Shown: positions 47,521 through 59,919 of the stretch, piece after piece
Layout of the letters: each line of letters begins with the position of its first letter
Numbering within the stretch: position 1 is the first letter of the stretch
Source of the DNA: Ursus arctos
Lineage: Eukaryota > Chordata > Mammalia > Carnivora > Ursidae
DNA: 64,000 bases
Direction of reading: 5' to 3'
NCBI RefSeq assembly: GCF_023065955.2
Contig: NW_026622786.1
Coordinates: 44,750,938 to 44,814,937, forward strand
The notes under the pieces: generated by a model
The model's input: the letters and a program-made list of their open reading frames with translations, nothing else
What the model was told of the DNA's origin: nothing
Database searches by the model: none
Translations under genes and position numbers: made by a program

Positions 47521-48398
47521 TTTTAATTAATATCTGTATTATTATCGTAATTGGAATTCTTATTTCAGTATTAACTTGAGAGATAGGAAAAAAGCTATAG
47601 AAGGATTTATTCATGTTACTTTTATTATAGCTGATTTAAAAAATATTTTTTAATGTACATTCAGATCATCTGCTTGTTTCACCAGATTTGACTTCAAATG
47701 ACTTTATGACCTCTACAAATTATTGCCGTCTCCAAAGAACAAAAGAGCTTATTGCCAGGAAAAGTCACCAAAAGATTGTCGTACAGGCTTCAAAAGGCCA
47801 TTCTAAAAACAATGATGACAGTTCTATTAAAATAAGCACGCAGGCTCCCGAGGTGTTTATATAAAGGGCACAACAACATTTGACTGTATATGTTTCTTAA
47901 AAAATCAATCATATTTATTTAGAGTCAATCTTGTATATAAGTCTTTTGTTGTTGTGTTGTTGGAATAACAAATTATCTAAGACTGAATGGCATCTTTCTT
48001 CTTCTGATTATTTTTATCTCAGCTTCCCTATTTATATACCTGAATGTTCTTTTATCACATAATTCTCATTTAAGAACTTGAATGATATGTTTATTGGACT
48101 CTCTAATAAGGCTAAAAACACGCTTTGAAGGCATGAGTTTTTGTTTGAGACAACTGTTCTTAGTTGTTGTTTTCTTCTTTATTACCGTGGGTAAAATTAT
48201 TAATAATTGTTTGTGTTCATTTATAAGAATTTGGTATGAGTGAGAAAATAGCTTATTCTAATTAACTATGTGTACTATAATAAAATATTTCTGATAATAT
48301 TTCTTACTAGAATAAGAAATAAATGATTTAAAAAGCTTTGAGTTTCCACTGTGTTATATACAAAGGTTAATAAACACGTTATTTTCTATTTTTCACAG

Positions 48399-48697
48399 GT
48401 GCATTATTGCAATGGGCCTTGACAAAAATCCAACTTCACCGAAACCTAGGAAAGAAAAGAGTATTGAGAAAAGAGAAGAACTGAAGAAGGGTGAGGGGAA
48501 ACTGAGGAAGGATAGAGGGTGCATGATACCGAGAAGGAGTGAGATAGAGGGGAACAAAACAGCTTCAGTCATTTTTTCAGCTCAAGAAGAAAAAACAGGG
48601 ATCGTAGAAGTGAGAACAGCTGTGGAAGAAATGGAACTTAAAGGAAAACCAGAGCAAGATGTTTGGGAAGATGCCCAGGAAAATATATTTAAATACG
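48399..48697 (+). CDS. ERICH3: ERICH3 coding exon (expected exon 10)
   Basis: 299 nt (about residues 397-497), phase 2 in and phase 1 out, acceptor ctatttttcacag, donor gtaatg. It completes a Lys codon, then encodes CIIAMGLDKNPTSPKPRKEK, closing the Cys-containing core. A highly charged Lys/Glu stretch follows (KREELKKGEGKLRKDRG), then a more acidic segment ending ENIFKY. It is closest to human at the start and more divergent toward the end, as expected where order gives way to a charged, probably flexible linker. Exons 9 and 10 together are 486 nt, a multiple of three. Confidence 0.95.
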
Positions 48698-50646
48698 GTA
48701 ATGGATAACATAGAGTTCTTTTGTTGTTGCTATTATTTCAAATGCCCTTATGGAGATGGGCAGCAACGCACTAAATGTCACTCAGTGGCAGTCTTCAGGC
48801 GGCTCTATTACCTGGGAGGAATCCCTGACCACCTTCTCCCTCCAAGGGGTTGGTTAGCACTTGGGCTCATGTAGCACCTTAGCTAAAGAAATTGTTCTTT
48901 AGAGAAATGACGAGACAAGGAAAAGCACTGAGCTTCTGGGGCAGCACATTATGGGAAGGCAAATACATCATGAAACAAACGCTAGATAAAGGCTAGTTTC
49001 AGTGAGGTTTGTGGTGCTGATTCCTCCAGTGTTTTTTCCTGGACTGATGAGGGTGTAGAGTTGTCTCCTCTGATTAACTTCTGTCCTTCCTGGGTGAAAA
49101 GGGGGAGGGGAGACACCTTCACAAGTTTATGTCCTGCTTTTAGGCAAATAAGGGGAAGGCAGAGACCTCTTCTTGTATCTGCTCTTTCTCAGTTGCCTTC
49201 AAAAGAATCCGGATGCCAAAATGGCATATTCTGGGCCGGCATACTCTGCCACACTCCAGGACGCAGGCTTGTCTAATTCCAAACCCAGACTGTCCCACTC
49301 TGTACAAACTGTCCTCGATGTTACCCCGGTGTGGGTGGTATGTCCAAAGGCAGAAGGGGAGAGCTGCCTGCACGTTGGCCGACAGCAAGGAGACAGCGCT
49401 GGGATTCGAGGAGCATTAGCCGTGCGCTGGAATGACCTCTGGAGAGACCGGCATCAGGAAAGGGGCAGATCCCGGGTTCCTCCTTCTCATCTCATCTCGC
49501 TGCTGCCCAAAGGTTTCAGACAGCCAAGAGAAGAATTACAGAGCTGTGATAGCACTGGGCTTTGTTTATTACTGAAAGAATGCGATCATCTTAAAACAAG
49601 ATTTCACTTATGACACTTGGACCCAGTTTATCTCTCTCTGTGATCCCTTCTAGTCTTTGTATCTTCGACTGAGAACTTAAAACTATCTATGGCAATAGCA
49701 GTAGCACAGAGATGAACAAATCGGACGTGTTTTTATGTGTGTTAACTTTCAAGACGTGTAGGCTTATTAAAGCTATGCCCAGGAGAGGCTTTTATATTCT
49801 TCATTTTTTTTTTCTTAAACCGACATGGCCAGTGTTAGGAGTAGTGTACTTTATGCCTATGCTATAGCTTTTCCCAAGATCTTTCTTCTGTGTCGGCTGG
49901 TTAATGGATTGTCCTCTAAAAAAAAGAAGAAGAAGAAACAGAGGCAGCCAGGCTTCGGCGCCCCGCGGAGCATCCCCTGATGGTAAAGGGCAGCAGGAAA
50001 CTTGAGTGGAGGTCAGTGAGAGAGGTTTGCCGCTGGATTGGTGTCGACCTCGTGTCAACTCACTTCCTCATTAGTGGGGATGGTAAACAACAAGCTAATT
50101 AAATTCTCTGGAAGAAGAAAGATGAGATGGGAGAAACAAGAAATTATGAAAAGGAATCCAGAAAGCATGCCCCCAGTTCACTCAGAGTGAGAACATGAGT
50201 AGATAACATGAAGGAGGTGGCTCTGAGCTCTCACGCGAATTGAGTGCTCGTGGTTCATGGAGGGATGATATTTAGGGGTAATGACAGTAGTGGGTAGAGC
50301 AAAGCCAGGGCAGCTTTGGATCTTGTACTTTGAGAGAAAACACAGAAGCACCTCCAAAATAGGAGGTAGGGACTATTCTTATGGTTCACTACATGTTCCT
50401 TCAATTAATGCTCTGCTTCAATAATGTAACTGCAATTGTGTCCTAATTGTGGACGCTTGTACTTCTCCGATTTTAGTCAGGTGCCTCCATGAGAGTGTAT
50501 TTTTCCTGGTCTATGACCAACTCCTTCCACCCCCATATTACTACTAATCCCTAATCATTATTAGACACATACTGCCCATGACACTGTACCAAGCATGTTC
50601 CAGGGATGATGATTATGTATCTTTTAAATTTTTTATTTATTTATTT

Positions 50647-50677
<31 letters not shown>

Positions 50678-52803
50678 CACAAGTAGGGGGAGAGGGAGAA
50701 GCAGACTCCCTGCTGAGCAGAGAGCCCAACGTGGGGCTCAATCCCAGGACCCCGAGATCATGACCTGAGCCAAAGGTAGACGCTTCACCGACGGAGCCAC
50801 CCAGGCGTCCCTGTTCGAAGGATTATTGCTTGAACAGTCACCACTGCTTTGTGAGGCACGCTCTACACTGTCACAGATGAAGAAACTGAACCTTGAAGAC
50901 ATTGAGCAAATTGTGTAAGGTCACATAGTTAGCAAGTGTTTTCACTTGGACTTGGGCACATGACGGCCTGCCTCTAAAACCCTCCTATGTCACCACTCCG
51001 GGACACTATGGATGGAATTATAGCAGTTCATTCCTGTTCTGCTTGGCCCCCTGCTTATCCTGTGACCAGCGGCAAATATCTGCAAAGTGATAGAAGCGTG
51101 TGTTTCTCTGTGGTGCGTGTGTGTGAGCACACACGTGTGTGTTCTGTGGCTAACCCAAACTCCCCCTTTTATGGAGTCTTCCATGATCTCCAAATGACTT
51201 TCTGCCCTTTTCTAAAATTCCATTCCACTCCTTTGACACTATTTCCCAGAAGTCCTATATGAAAATCTGTAGCAGTCAAGCCCAGTAGTGGTGAAACTAG
51301 CATTACTGAGGACCATGTGTAAAAACTACTGTGAGTACTGTATCCTTTGTGTACTTGTATCTTATTTCCTCAACAAAAATTGGAGATTCCTTGATGGCAG
51401 GGGTTGTGTTATCGTAGTGTCTCTTATCTTGCAATTTTATCTTCTTCCACGTTAAAGATTCTCCAAAAAGGCTTACCGATTGACAGCTGACTGGGCCAAG
51501 CGAGGGACTATCCTATTATTTGGCCTGAAATACTTGAATAAAAGTATTTGTTTTTATTAGTATTTCCTGTTTTTTTTCATACAGTATAAACCAAATTCAT
51601 GTTCCCCACATTAAATCTCTTTCATGAAAACATTCTTGTGATGAATTCTCTTTGCCTTTCTTCGTTACAGTTTCTGATTTCACTTTTCCCCTTACATCTC
51701 CCTCGTACAATCTCTGCATTAACAGAGCTTTCTTCATATGCACAGGGCATGCATTTCTAAATTAAGTTTCTTTCATTGGGGCAGGGTAGATAGTTCTCAA
51801 GTAATTACCTGAGAGGCCCCCACCACTGGCAAGGAAGCCAGAATAGCTAATAACTAAAACACACAAAATAGGGAAAGCTTTATTTCCCCTGTAATTTTTA
51901 TTTTAAAGATAATTGTTTATTTGCTTAATTGGTTCTGCATGAAATCCTTTTGCTCTCCATCCTTGGCATGTTGTCATTTCAAGATTTTTAGTTTTTGGTG
52001 GAGGAAAAAGGGGAACAATTAAATATGAAAGGTGAAAAATTATAACCACTAGGGACAGCTGGAGTTTATCTGATGTGACAATTTCCTTTTTCTGCTACAG
52101 ATTTGTTGCACCTCTGTAGGGAATGAAGCAAATTAGTGGCAGTGACAGGAATGTTCTATTTTATAAGAATTTTTTATCCTTGGAATGTAATTATTTCATT
52201 GACTGTAGGGATGAATAATGCATATGATTTGGGTTCTGGTCTAGGTATAGAATCTCTCATAATGCCTTTTCTTGATGTCCATTTGGTTCTCAAAGAATGT
52301 GCTATTCACAGTATTACTTCTCAGGGCCTTTGGACTTGATTAATTGAATTTTTCCACTTCACTATTCATTAACTTGATATCCAAATATTTTGAACATTCT
52401 TCATATGAAATATGACCTCGGTGGGTCTCCAAATTAACTTTCATTATTACAATCCTGTTCTCCTCATTTTTAATTTATTTCTAACTGATTGTTTTCTATC
52501 AAGTTCTTCTCCTGTCCATTTTGGTTATTGTGGATGATGATGTCCATTTGTAAATGAACTTTCATTAGGTTTCAGGCTCGTCATTTGGAGCCTTATTTCT
52601 TTTGTGCTCTTGTGTATGTAACTGATTGTGGTCTTTGATCATTTGCTGTTGGTTTTCCATGTTCAATAATTGTGGGAGAAAGAAGTGAAGAAAGGCCCAG
52701 AGAAGAGAGGATAGTGGAGTCAAAATTCTCATTAAAGTCAAACAGGTTAAGTATCAGAGATTCTATTTTCCTTCTTATAGTGGTGTGTTTTTTTTCCCCT
52801 CAG
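48698..52803 (+). other. ERICH3: Intron 10 (4106 bp)
   Basis: GT-AG intron. It contains an antisense SINE (about 50626-50811) that splits an old MIR-type remnant (about 50540-50990). The intervals 48700-50530 and 51000-52800 have nothing I can name. A GT/CA-rich palindrome-like stretch sits near 51110-51140. Confidence 0.8.
50626..50811 (-). mobile_element. Older SINEC-type SINE, antisense
   Basis: Plus strand runs from the T-rich tail (ttttttatttatttatttga) through a GA-rich body to GGAGCCACCCAGGCGTCCC, the reverse complement of the SINE head. No clear duplication is left, and the body is diverged ('gctcaatcccaggaccccga'). It sits inside an MIR-type remnant whose halves are at about 50540-50620 and 50820-50990. 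Confidence 0.9.
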
Positions 52804-53040
52804 AATATGAAGAAGATTTTGAAGTAGATGAGGAGAAACAAGATGAGAAACCTAACGAAGAAGGACAGGCTGATGATCAAATGAATGGGATGTCAAAGTC
52901 ACCCTCAGATGATGAAAAAGATCATTTAGCCCCTGAGAAGGAGAGTGAAACCTTGTCTCGGGAGGCAGCGGATGCTGATGACAATGTGAAAGATGAAGGT
53001 GACGGATGCTCTGACAGTGAACTGGAGGAGCATAAACAAG
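52804..53040 (+). CDS. ERICH3: ERICH3 coding exon (expected exon 11), acidic
   Basis: 237 nt (about residues 497-576), phase 1 at both ends, strong acceptor ttttttttcccctcag. It encodes an acidic stretch beginning YEEDFEVDEEKQDEKPNEEG, with SPSDDEKD and ending CSDSELEEHKQ. Glu and Asp make up close to half of the residues. YEEDFE resembles a motif repeated in several ciliary and microtubule-associated proteins. The donor is GCAAGT, not GT: using any later GT shifts the next exon into a frame that stops early, whereas GC gives the reading frame I recall for human. SDDE and SDSELEE are plausible casein kinase 2 sites (inference). Confidence 0.95.
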
Positions 53041-53046
53041 GCAAGT
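53041..53046 (+). promoter_or_regulatory. ERICH3: GC-type 5' splice site (CAAG|GCAAGT)
   Basis: The exon ends CAAG and the intron begins GCAAGT, the compensating consensus known for GC-AG introns (strong U1 pairing except at +2). The acceptor is the AG at 62790-62791. Phase 1 on both sides supports exactly this cut. Splicing at the GT four bases further on (exon ending GCAA) would put the next exon out of frame with a stop soon after. Confidence 0.88.
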
Positions 53047-56000
53047 TGTTCCCAGATCATGTGACATGTGCTGTTCAGCAAGTGTGCTCACTAGTGTTCT
53101 CTCCTTTATATTTAATGGGATGATCCTCTTTTAGAGCCTGGTTCCCTAACCAGCGGATGTTGATCAATCGGGCTTCCATAGGTACCTAATTTATGGGGTC
53201 ACTCCTTAATCCCTTCTTTCCTTAGTTGATGCTGGGATTTTTCAACAGGGGTCAGAAAATAACTCTTGTAGTGACACATCCTCTGTTTACTTAGAGAGTT
53301 ACTTTTTTTTTTAAATCCTAAAGTATTTCCTCTTACACACACACACACACACACACCACGTGTATGCACGTGCACACACACCATTTTGTAGCCTTGAAAA
53401 AATGAAAAGTAGCTCCCATTCAGTTAAGGGAAAGTTGAAGATTCCTGCCCGAGGTTCATGTTTTCGTCTTCACTTACCTTGCACACAGGATGCTGGCATC
53501 TTAGTTTCATGGAAGGATTATTGCTCTTGGCAAAGGAGGCTCCCTCACAGTCTTTAAGCCGAAAATGACTCTGAATGTTCAGGGGGACAATATAGAAAGG
53601 TTTTCAGGCAGAGGAAGATACCCTTATCATCTGAGGCATATCTCAAACATTTTAAGACTTTTTTAAAGACCTTAGTTCCCTGAAATAATGTTCAATCAAA
53701 GAAGGAACCAATTTCCTGCTTTGTCCCATAAAAGGGTTTGGCCAAGGGTATGTGATTCTTAGTTAATCAGAGATCTTTCCTGGTACACTGAAGGCATTTA
53801 TTAGTTATAACAGTAACTCTGTCATTTTTAAGTATATGTATGTCTTTGTAGTTTGCTTTGGGCTAGAGAATAAGGTTACATTTGATGACTTTTTGAATTG
53901 CTGTCCATTTCCCCCATTCTTTCCACTTCTCAACATTTTTTTCTGTATACAATTCAAAATTTTGAATTCAAGGAGTATATTGGGATAATATAAAATGAGA
54001 GTAAATTCAGTAATCAAGTAATTATAAAAGCAAATATTTTAGTTCCACTCTCTTCAAGAAAGAATTGAAGCAAACCTATTCCAAAATTTCATGTACACAT
54101 ACACAAGGCAAGAAAATACAGAAATTATTCAGAGTAAAAGAGAAGGTAATTTTACTAGGAACTGTAGATGGGACCATCACTAAGCTTGAACCAAAAATTT
54201 AATCCGGAGTTTCCTGACAGTCAAAGCAAAGAATGAAGCACAATGTGAAAATTTAGAATGATGTTCGCTATTAGTAAACTTGAAAAGATTTGATATCACT
54301 TTTATTGTAGTTGAAAGATCCACTGAAGATTAATGGTCAGGCATTGAAATATTTTTTTATAAAGTCTTAGGCCTTTTCTATAATTTCTTTTAATACTTAC
54401 ATTTTATTTCCAGACATGCCTAATATATAAGCTTTTGTCCTCAATTTGGGTGTGAATATTGGATTTAAGTTTATATTCCTATTTGACATAGAGAAAGTTA
54501 AAGAATTCTATGGGAAAGTGATGTCACATGAATCAAATTTTGAAGAAATTATACAAGTGACTTGAACCTGGAATAGAACTGAAAATGTGTTTGCATGTAA
54601 ATATAACTGGTTCAAAACACAAGTGACTCAATTTTCCATTTCTTCAGTAATGGTGGGGAATTAACAAGTTGATTTCATGAAGATTCAGTTCAATAGTTGG
54701 TCATCTGGGATTATTTTTGTGCTGCATAATCATCTTGTTTTCTTAGGATCAGATGGATTTTTTTTCTGAGACAGAATAAATTTTTATGTTCAAACAGAGA
54801 GGGATGTAGGCAGTATTTGGATCTTCCTTGGAAGGAAAGCTTTCATCATTTAGACCTATAATTATTGAATGACAAAGATAGGTAAGCATTAAAAATGAAT
54901 ACTGCTTGCATATTAATAATTGGAATCCTATGTTTGGAAAGGCATCCAAAAGGTATTGTTTATTAAGACCCTGTGCTAAACACTGTCCTAAATATTTTAT
55001 ATGAATTATCTGATTTACTTCAATCAATCTTAAAAAGCAGGTACTTTTTCTTTTTATCTTCATTTTACCAATAACTAACCTTGGATATGGTAACTCACAT
55101 AGCCACAAAGTGGTGGAACCAAGATGTAAACCGTACCCAACTTCAGAGCTTGGATTTTGGAGAAACAATATAACATTGTTTCAAATGAGAAAATATCTAT
55201 TTATCTAAAAGTAAAGCAAATCCCCCCAAGAAAAGAATTCTACTCCCTCAAGACTATGCATTTTAGAGTCACTTATCTTGAGCTCTTCATCTTATTCTCT
55301 AGCCTCTGTTTTTTGTTTTGTTTTTGAACAGAGGAGATAAAAACAGACATTTTCTACTTTTACTCGAATGGACCTTTCTCCTCCCTGTACGGACTTCCCT
55401 GTCCTCGCCCAGGCAATTAGCTCAGTTGAGCCCCTGCTCTTCCATGACGCTCTCCTACCCTGGCAGCTTTCACTGAGCTCTTTATTTTATAAAGCTCTAT
55501 GGTTCAGTAATTCATTGTTCTCTTATTCATTATCTCTTATTATTTCATATGTTAAAGTTTACGCCTCAAATTAATTACACAGGTTAATAACACAAAATTA
55601 TTACACTATGAAAGCTAGGACTGTATGTTGTCCTTGTTATTCTTCTCAGAGGTGATTTCCTAAAAGATATTTTGTAAATATGATGCAATTACTTGATTAT
55701 TTTAACACCAAGAATTTTATTGGAAAAGATTGTATGGAGTTAGCCGCATTGTTGGGTGTAGAATATATAATATTTTTTAAGAGATACGTAGTGAAAGCTA
55801 CCAGAACATATAAAATCTAGCCCACGAATGGGAAGTTTAAGAGCCAGCAATTAAATTTGCCAACTATTTTATTTTGTTGTTTCAATAATGATATTATTAA
55901 TCTATCCTTTTAAAGAGCTCTTTTGCACTTTTGGTATTTACATTAAAACTTTGCCATTATTTTGAAACAAAATCTCATTGCTTATTACTGTTTCTTTCCT

Positions 56001-58697
56001 CTACCTCCCAGCTCTTTTATTTCCCATCCCTTGATTTTGATAACCTGGCCTTGTGTTATTCAGAAACATTCCTTTTAGCATGCAGTGTATCTGAATTAGA
56101 GATTTCATCCAGCAAACAAAGTAGCATGTATTAAAAATGATAATGACACAACGGGTTCCTTGGAACACTCTATTAAAAAGCCAGACAGCATTTCATCTTC
56201 AAAAGCGTAAGAGGCATATTGTGACCACTGGCTCTGAGACACCGGTCCATCCTTTTTATTGACATGATTAAGAATCTTGCTGTTAGTATTTGGATGTGTT
56301 TCATTTGAACCTGCCTGCACCTGTTCCCAGAGGGCAAACAATTGCCCAGGCTGTCACTCTGGTGACAAGTCGGCCCCATTTAAACTGCCAGCTAACAATT
56401 GCGTGGCCAGCCTTGATGAATGCTCTGTGCTGAGCAGCCCGTGAGTGATGAGTTGCTAGGGACCGAGCGCCACGAAGAGAGCACCCTGGTTTAGGGATGA
56501 CGTGTGAGACTTTCCATCATTTAAAAAGAATGACAGCTTCCTTTTCTCTGCATTTGTGTTGGCAACCCCGGGCATTAATTCACTAGTTGAAAATATATTG
56601 TTATAGGTGAATGTTATAAGGTTGAGGGGAAAAGTGTCATGTCGCTGAGAATATACTTTTATACTTTTATGGACAGTTTGGATGATAATGCTTATGAGTA
56701 AGAGGTAAAGAATCAATAGCTTCTTATGAGAAAGATTTCAGAGAGAGAGAGAGAGAATCTCTTTCCAGAATTGCAAAGAATAGAATATAAGAATTAAAGC
56801 AAATGCTTTTTCAAGTAAGAAAGATAATACTTCACTTGTTGTATTTTCCAGTCTGTTGAAGAAACAGGCCTTATAGACTTTCAAAATTCCAGAGTCACAA
56901 AAATATTCTATTTACTTGACTTACTGACTTCAAGAACCTCACTCTTCATTTCCTGGCCTGGCTATTGAAGAAAAGCACATGAGGGGAGGCCGCTCCTTCC
57001 ATGTTGAAATTATAGGTGCTATGAAACCACATTCTGTGGACCTCAGTGTAACTTGACTGCTCCTTGAAGAGAAGGACTAGGGGAAGACTGTAGATGGCCT
57101 TCTGGTCAGCATCTATACGTGTGATTTTTTTTTTTTTTTTGCATGATTAGTCAAACTTTAATTTTTCTGAATGGTAAGAATTCCTTAATCCATATTCACA
57201 TTTTGATTATTGAAGTAGGAAGTCATGACTCTCAGGCTTTCATGGCTTTAAATGCAGAATCATCTTTTAGTCCACATAAAATACTTTCCTATGAAGTATT
57301 TCTCTGCAGTTTTGAATCTGTCTTGTACACAGCAAAGGTGTTATTGAGAGACCCAATAAAATCTTAATCTTAGTGGATAAATGTGAAAGGACTTGGGCAG
57401 CATAGTGTGACACAGGATTTGATTACACTCTCAGTATGTTAAGTATTCATTTTAATGTTTAAAAAAGTGCAATTAAAGGGAGATATGGAGGAACTTTTAA
57501 GCTTTTTCCATTTTTTTTGTCTCCTCCTTCTAGAACTGCATTTACCTGTAGATGTTTGTTCTTACAAAGTAATGTGTGTATTTGTCTCTGTGATGAATTG
57601 TGTCATGAATTATCCGTGTGAGGACATATGCTCCCCCTTAAGACAAATAGCTAGTTACTGTTTATAGCTGGAATTTAATGATTTCCACTTTTATTTTCAT
57701 TAAGCATACATTCATTCTACAATATTTTTGAGTACAGAGCACTTGTCTAATTAGGCATTATTGTATATGAAAATATTGACTAAACCACAGTATCTAATAC
57801 AAAGTATAACAGATTTTTATGAGTTCGTGTGTATAATCAAGATAGAACTATTAATATGAGTAACAGCAGGACGTATGAACTCATGTATCATGGCCAGTTT
57901 GAAGACAATAGGAGCAGCATCCCCGCAGATTTTGCTGTGAACCCCCGGACTAAAGAATGGGAGAGAGAAGCAATTTATATTAGAGTTTGGAAGAGTACTG
58001 GATCCATGGGGTTGGGATGCATGGTATGTTATTGGGGTGAAAACTAGTTGTTTTTAACTGAATTTACATATTTGTACTGCATTTGTGCACTTAAAGTATT
58101 CATGGGGCGTCGAGCTAGTGAACCCAAAACAAAGTAGTTAAAATCAGGGTGCTAATGGAGAAAATGGTGAGTTTAAACTATAGCAAAACCATGCTCTGTG
58201 GCAACGGGTGAGGAAATGATTCAAAACTAAGGTCAGGACTTACAGTTGGTTTAAAACAGACAACGTGGTTGCAGTGAGAGTGTAACAGGGGCTCCTGAGC
58301 TGTCCATGGTCGCCGTCACCGGAAGGAGAATGAGCAAACACCTGAGTGAACACGTACAGCGGCTTTGTCGTGCTCGTGGAAAAGGAGGTGGTGCCTGGCT
58401 AGAGTGTGAAATCCCTGTGGAAGCAGGGTCCTGGCCTGCCTTTTTCTCTACTGTGTCCTTAAAACAAACCTAGCACATTGCCTGACACAGAGGAGGTGCT
58501 CAATATGCATTTAATGAATGAATCTATGGAAGTGGATAGAAAGGTAAAGAACAGCTCAGAACCTCAGTAATGAGAGGGGAGAGCAGAGTGCATCCTGAGT
58601 TTGCCGGACTGGTGTTGACTGTGGATGTATGAGTGGTTGGCACCTTGGTCAGGTGTGTATCAACTTGGCAAGGCGGGCAGTATAAACAGGGATCACT

Positions 58698-58700
<3 letters not shown>

Positions 58701-58735
<35 letters not shown>
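58701..58735. repeat. (AT)n microsatellite
   Basis: Seventeen uninterrupted AT units plus one base. It is likely polymorphic and can extrude as a hairpin in single-stranded form. Confidence 0.97.
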
Positions 58736-58738
<3 letters not shown>

Positions 58739-59040
58739 GCCAAAATGGAGAATGACCACTAGGGATATAAAAGGGAGGACAGGCTGAATTCCATGAGTTG
58801 TGAGGTTTTGGAGAGAACTATTTTCCGTTTGTCGTCCTGGGGTGGGAACAGTGCAAAGTTAGTTAAGAGAAGTAAGAGTAGGTCCCTGACAGTGGGGGCT
58901 GTCTGTTTGAAGGCCTTTTGGCAAGTAGAGTGGTCTTGGTTTTACCACAGTGAGTCATTACAAAAAAAAAAAAAAGTTTTGCAAAACTTGCTACTTTATA
59001 GCTAATGGGCATTGGGTATTATTTAACTCCTCTGGGCCTT

Positions 59041-59231
59041 TAAATTTAATTTAATTAATTTATTTATTTTAGAGAGAGAGAGTGAGTGTGAGCGGGGGGA
59101 GGGGCGATGGAGAGAGAAAGAGGCAGAAAATCTCAGGTGGACTCTGTGATGAGCAAGAAGCCTGATGCAGGGCTCAATCTCACCACCCTGAGATGATGGA
59201 CGCTTAACCAACTGAGCCACCCAGGTACCCC
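59041..59231 (-). mobile_element. Older SINEC-type SINE, antisense
   Basis: Plus strand begins with an A/T-rich tail (ttaattaatttatttatttt), passes a GA-rich body and ends CTGAGCCACCCAGGTACCCC, the reverse complement of the head. It is diverged, with no clear duplication visible. Confidence 0.88.
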
Positions 59232-59681
59232 CCTTACTTTCCAGATCTAGAAAAAGAAGATAGCTGTTCCATGGGATTAAATGAGATATTTGTAAAGTGC
59301 TTACTTCCTAGTTTGGTACACAGTAGGTGCATACATAATCATGATCAAGTTTTAATTTATTTATTTTTCCTCAGCAAACAGTCACTGCAATTACTATTCT
59401 TCATATAATGCACAGGGTGAAATCACAAGAAAGAAATGTATTAGACTATACTTAACAGGTGTGATTTCATAGAGGGGGAAAGACTGGAATTCATAAAGAA
59501 ATCATTATTTGATTTTGTGTCATGTAATTTCTACAATGACTTACAGAGGGAATTAGCCCCATTTTAGAGTCAAGAAAACAGAGGCTTAGAGAGGTTCAGT
59601 GGCATAGCCAAAGTCAAAGCCAGTCCGCAGCTGAGTCCTGATTGAAACACCTAGTTTTATTTTACAGAAGAACGTATTATT

Positions 59682-59919
59682 GGGGCGCCTGGGTGGCACA
59701 GCGGTTAGGCGTCTGCCTTCGGCTCAGGGCGTGATCCCGGCATTATGGGATCAAGTCCCACGTCAGGCTCCTCCGCTGGGAGCCTGCTTCTTCCTCTCCC
59801 GCTCCCCCTGTCTGTGTTCCCTCTCTCGCTGGCTGTCTCGATCTCTGTCAAATAAATAAATAAAATCTTAAAAAAAAAAAAAGCCACTTCCCTTCTGGTG
59901 GCTTTAAAAAAAAAAAAAA
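59682..59919 (+). mobile_element. SINEC-type SINE with hairpin and double A-tail
   Basis: A full-length copy (GGGGCGCCTGGGTGGCACAG to AATAAATAAAATCTT) ends in a first A-run (59870-59882). Then come an 8-bp inverted repeat (aaagccac at 59880-59887, gtggcttt at 59898-59905, 10-base loop) and a second A-run. The duplication aagaacgtattatt is at 59668-59681 and 59920-59933, outside the second A-run. The extra segment was therefore present when the element inserted or arose inside its tail. Confidence 0.93.

Larger units (their letters stand above)
44560..48398 (+). other. ERICH3: Intron 9 (3839 bp)
   Basis: GT-AG intron. It holds a 20-bp tandem duplication (44986-45025), an L2 piece (about 45150-45420) and an MIR (about 47270-47520). 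The intervals 45430-47260 and 47530-48390 show nothing I can name; the latter is strongly AT-rich. Confidence 0.8.

Noticed and set aside
53041..53123. Extension of exon 11 past the GC donor to the stop at 53121
   Set aside because: Readable as an intron-retention end (GKLFPDHVT...), but the acceptor and phase at 62792 and the human protein favour splicing. A retained-intron isoform is not excluded.
54749..55168. Minus-strand open frame of 139 codons
   Set aside because: Overlaps an MIR-type remnant and has no family resemblance. Chance frame.
57829..58047. Plus-strand frame starting MYNQDRTINMSNSRTYELMY
   Set aside because: The composition looks more protein-like than most chance frames, but there are no splice sites in phase with neighbouring exons and I recognise no family.
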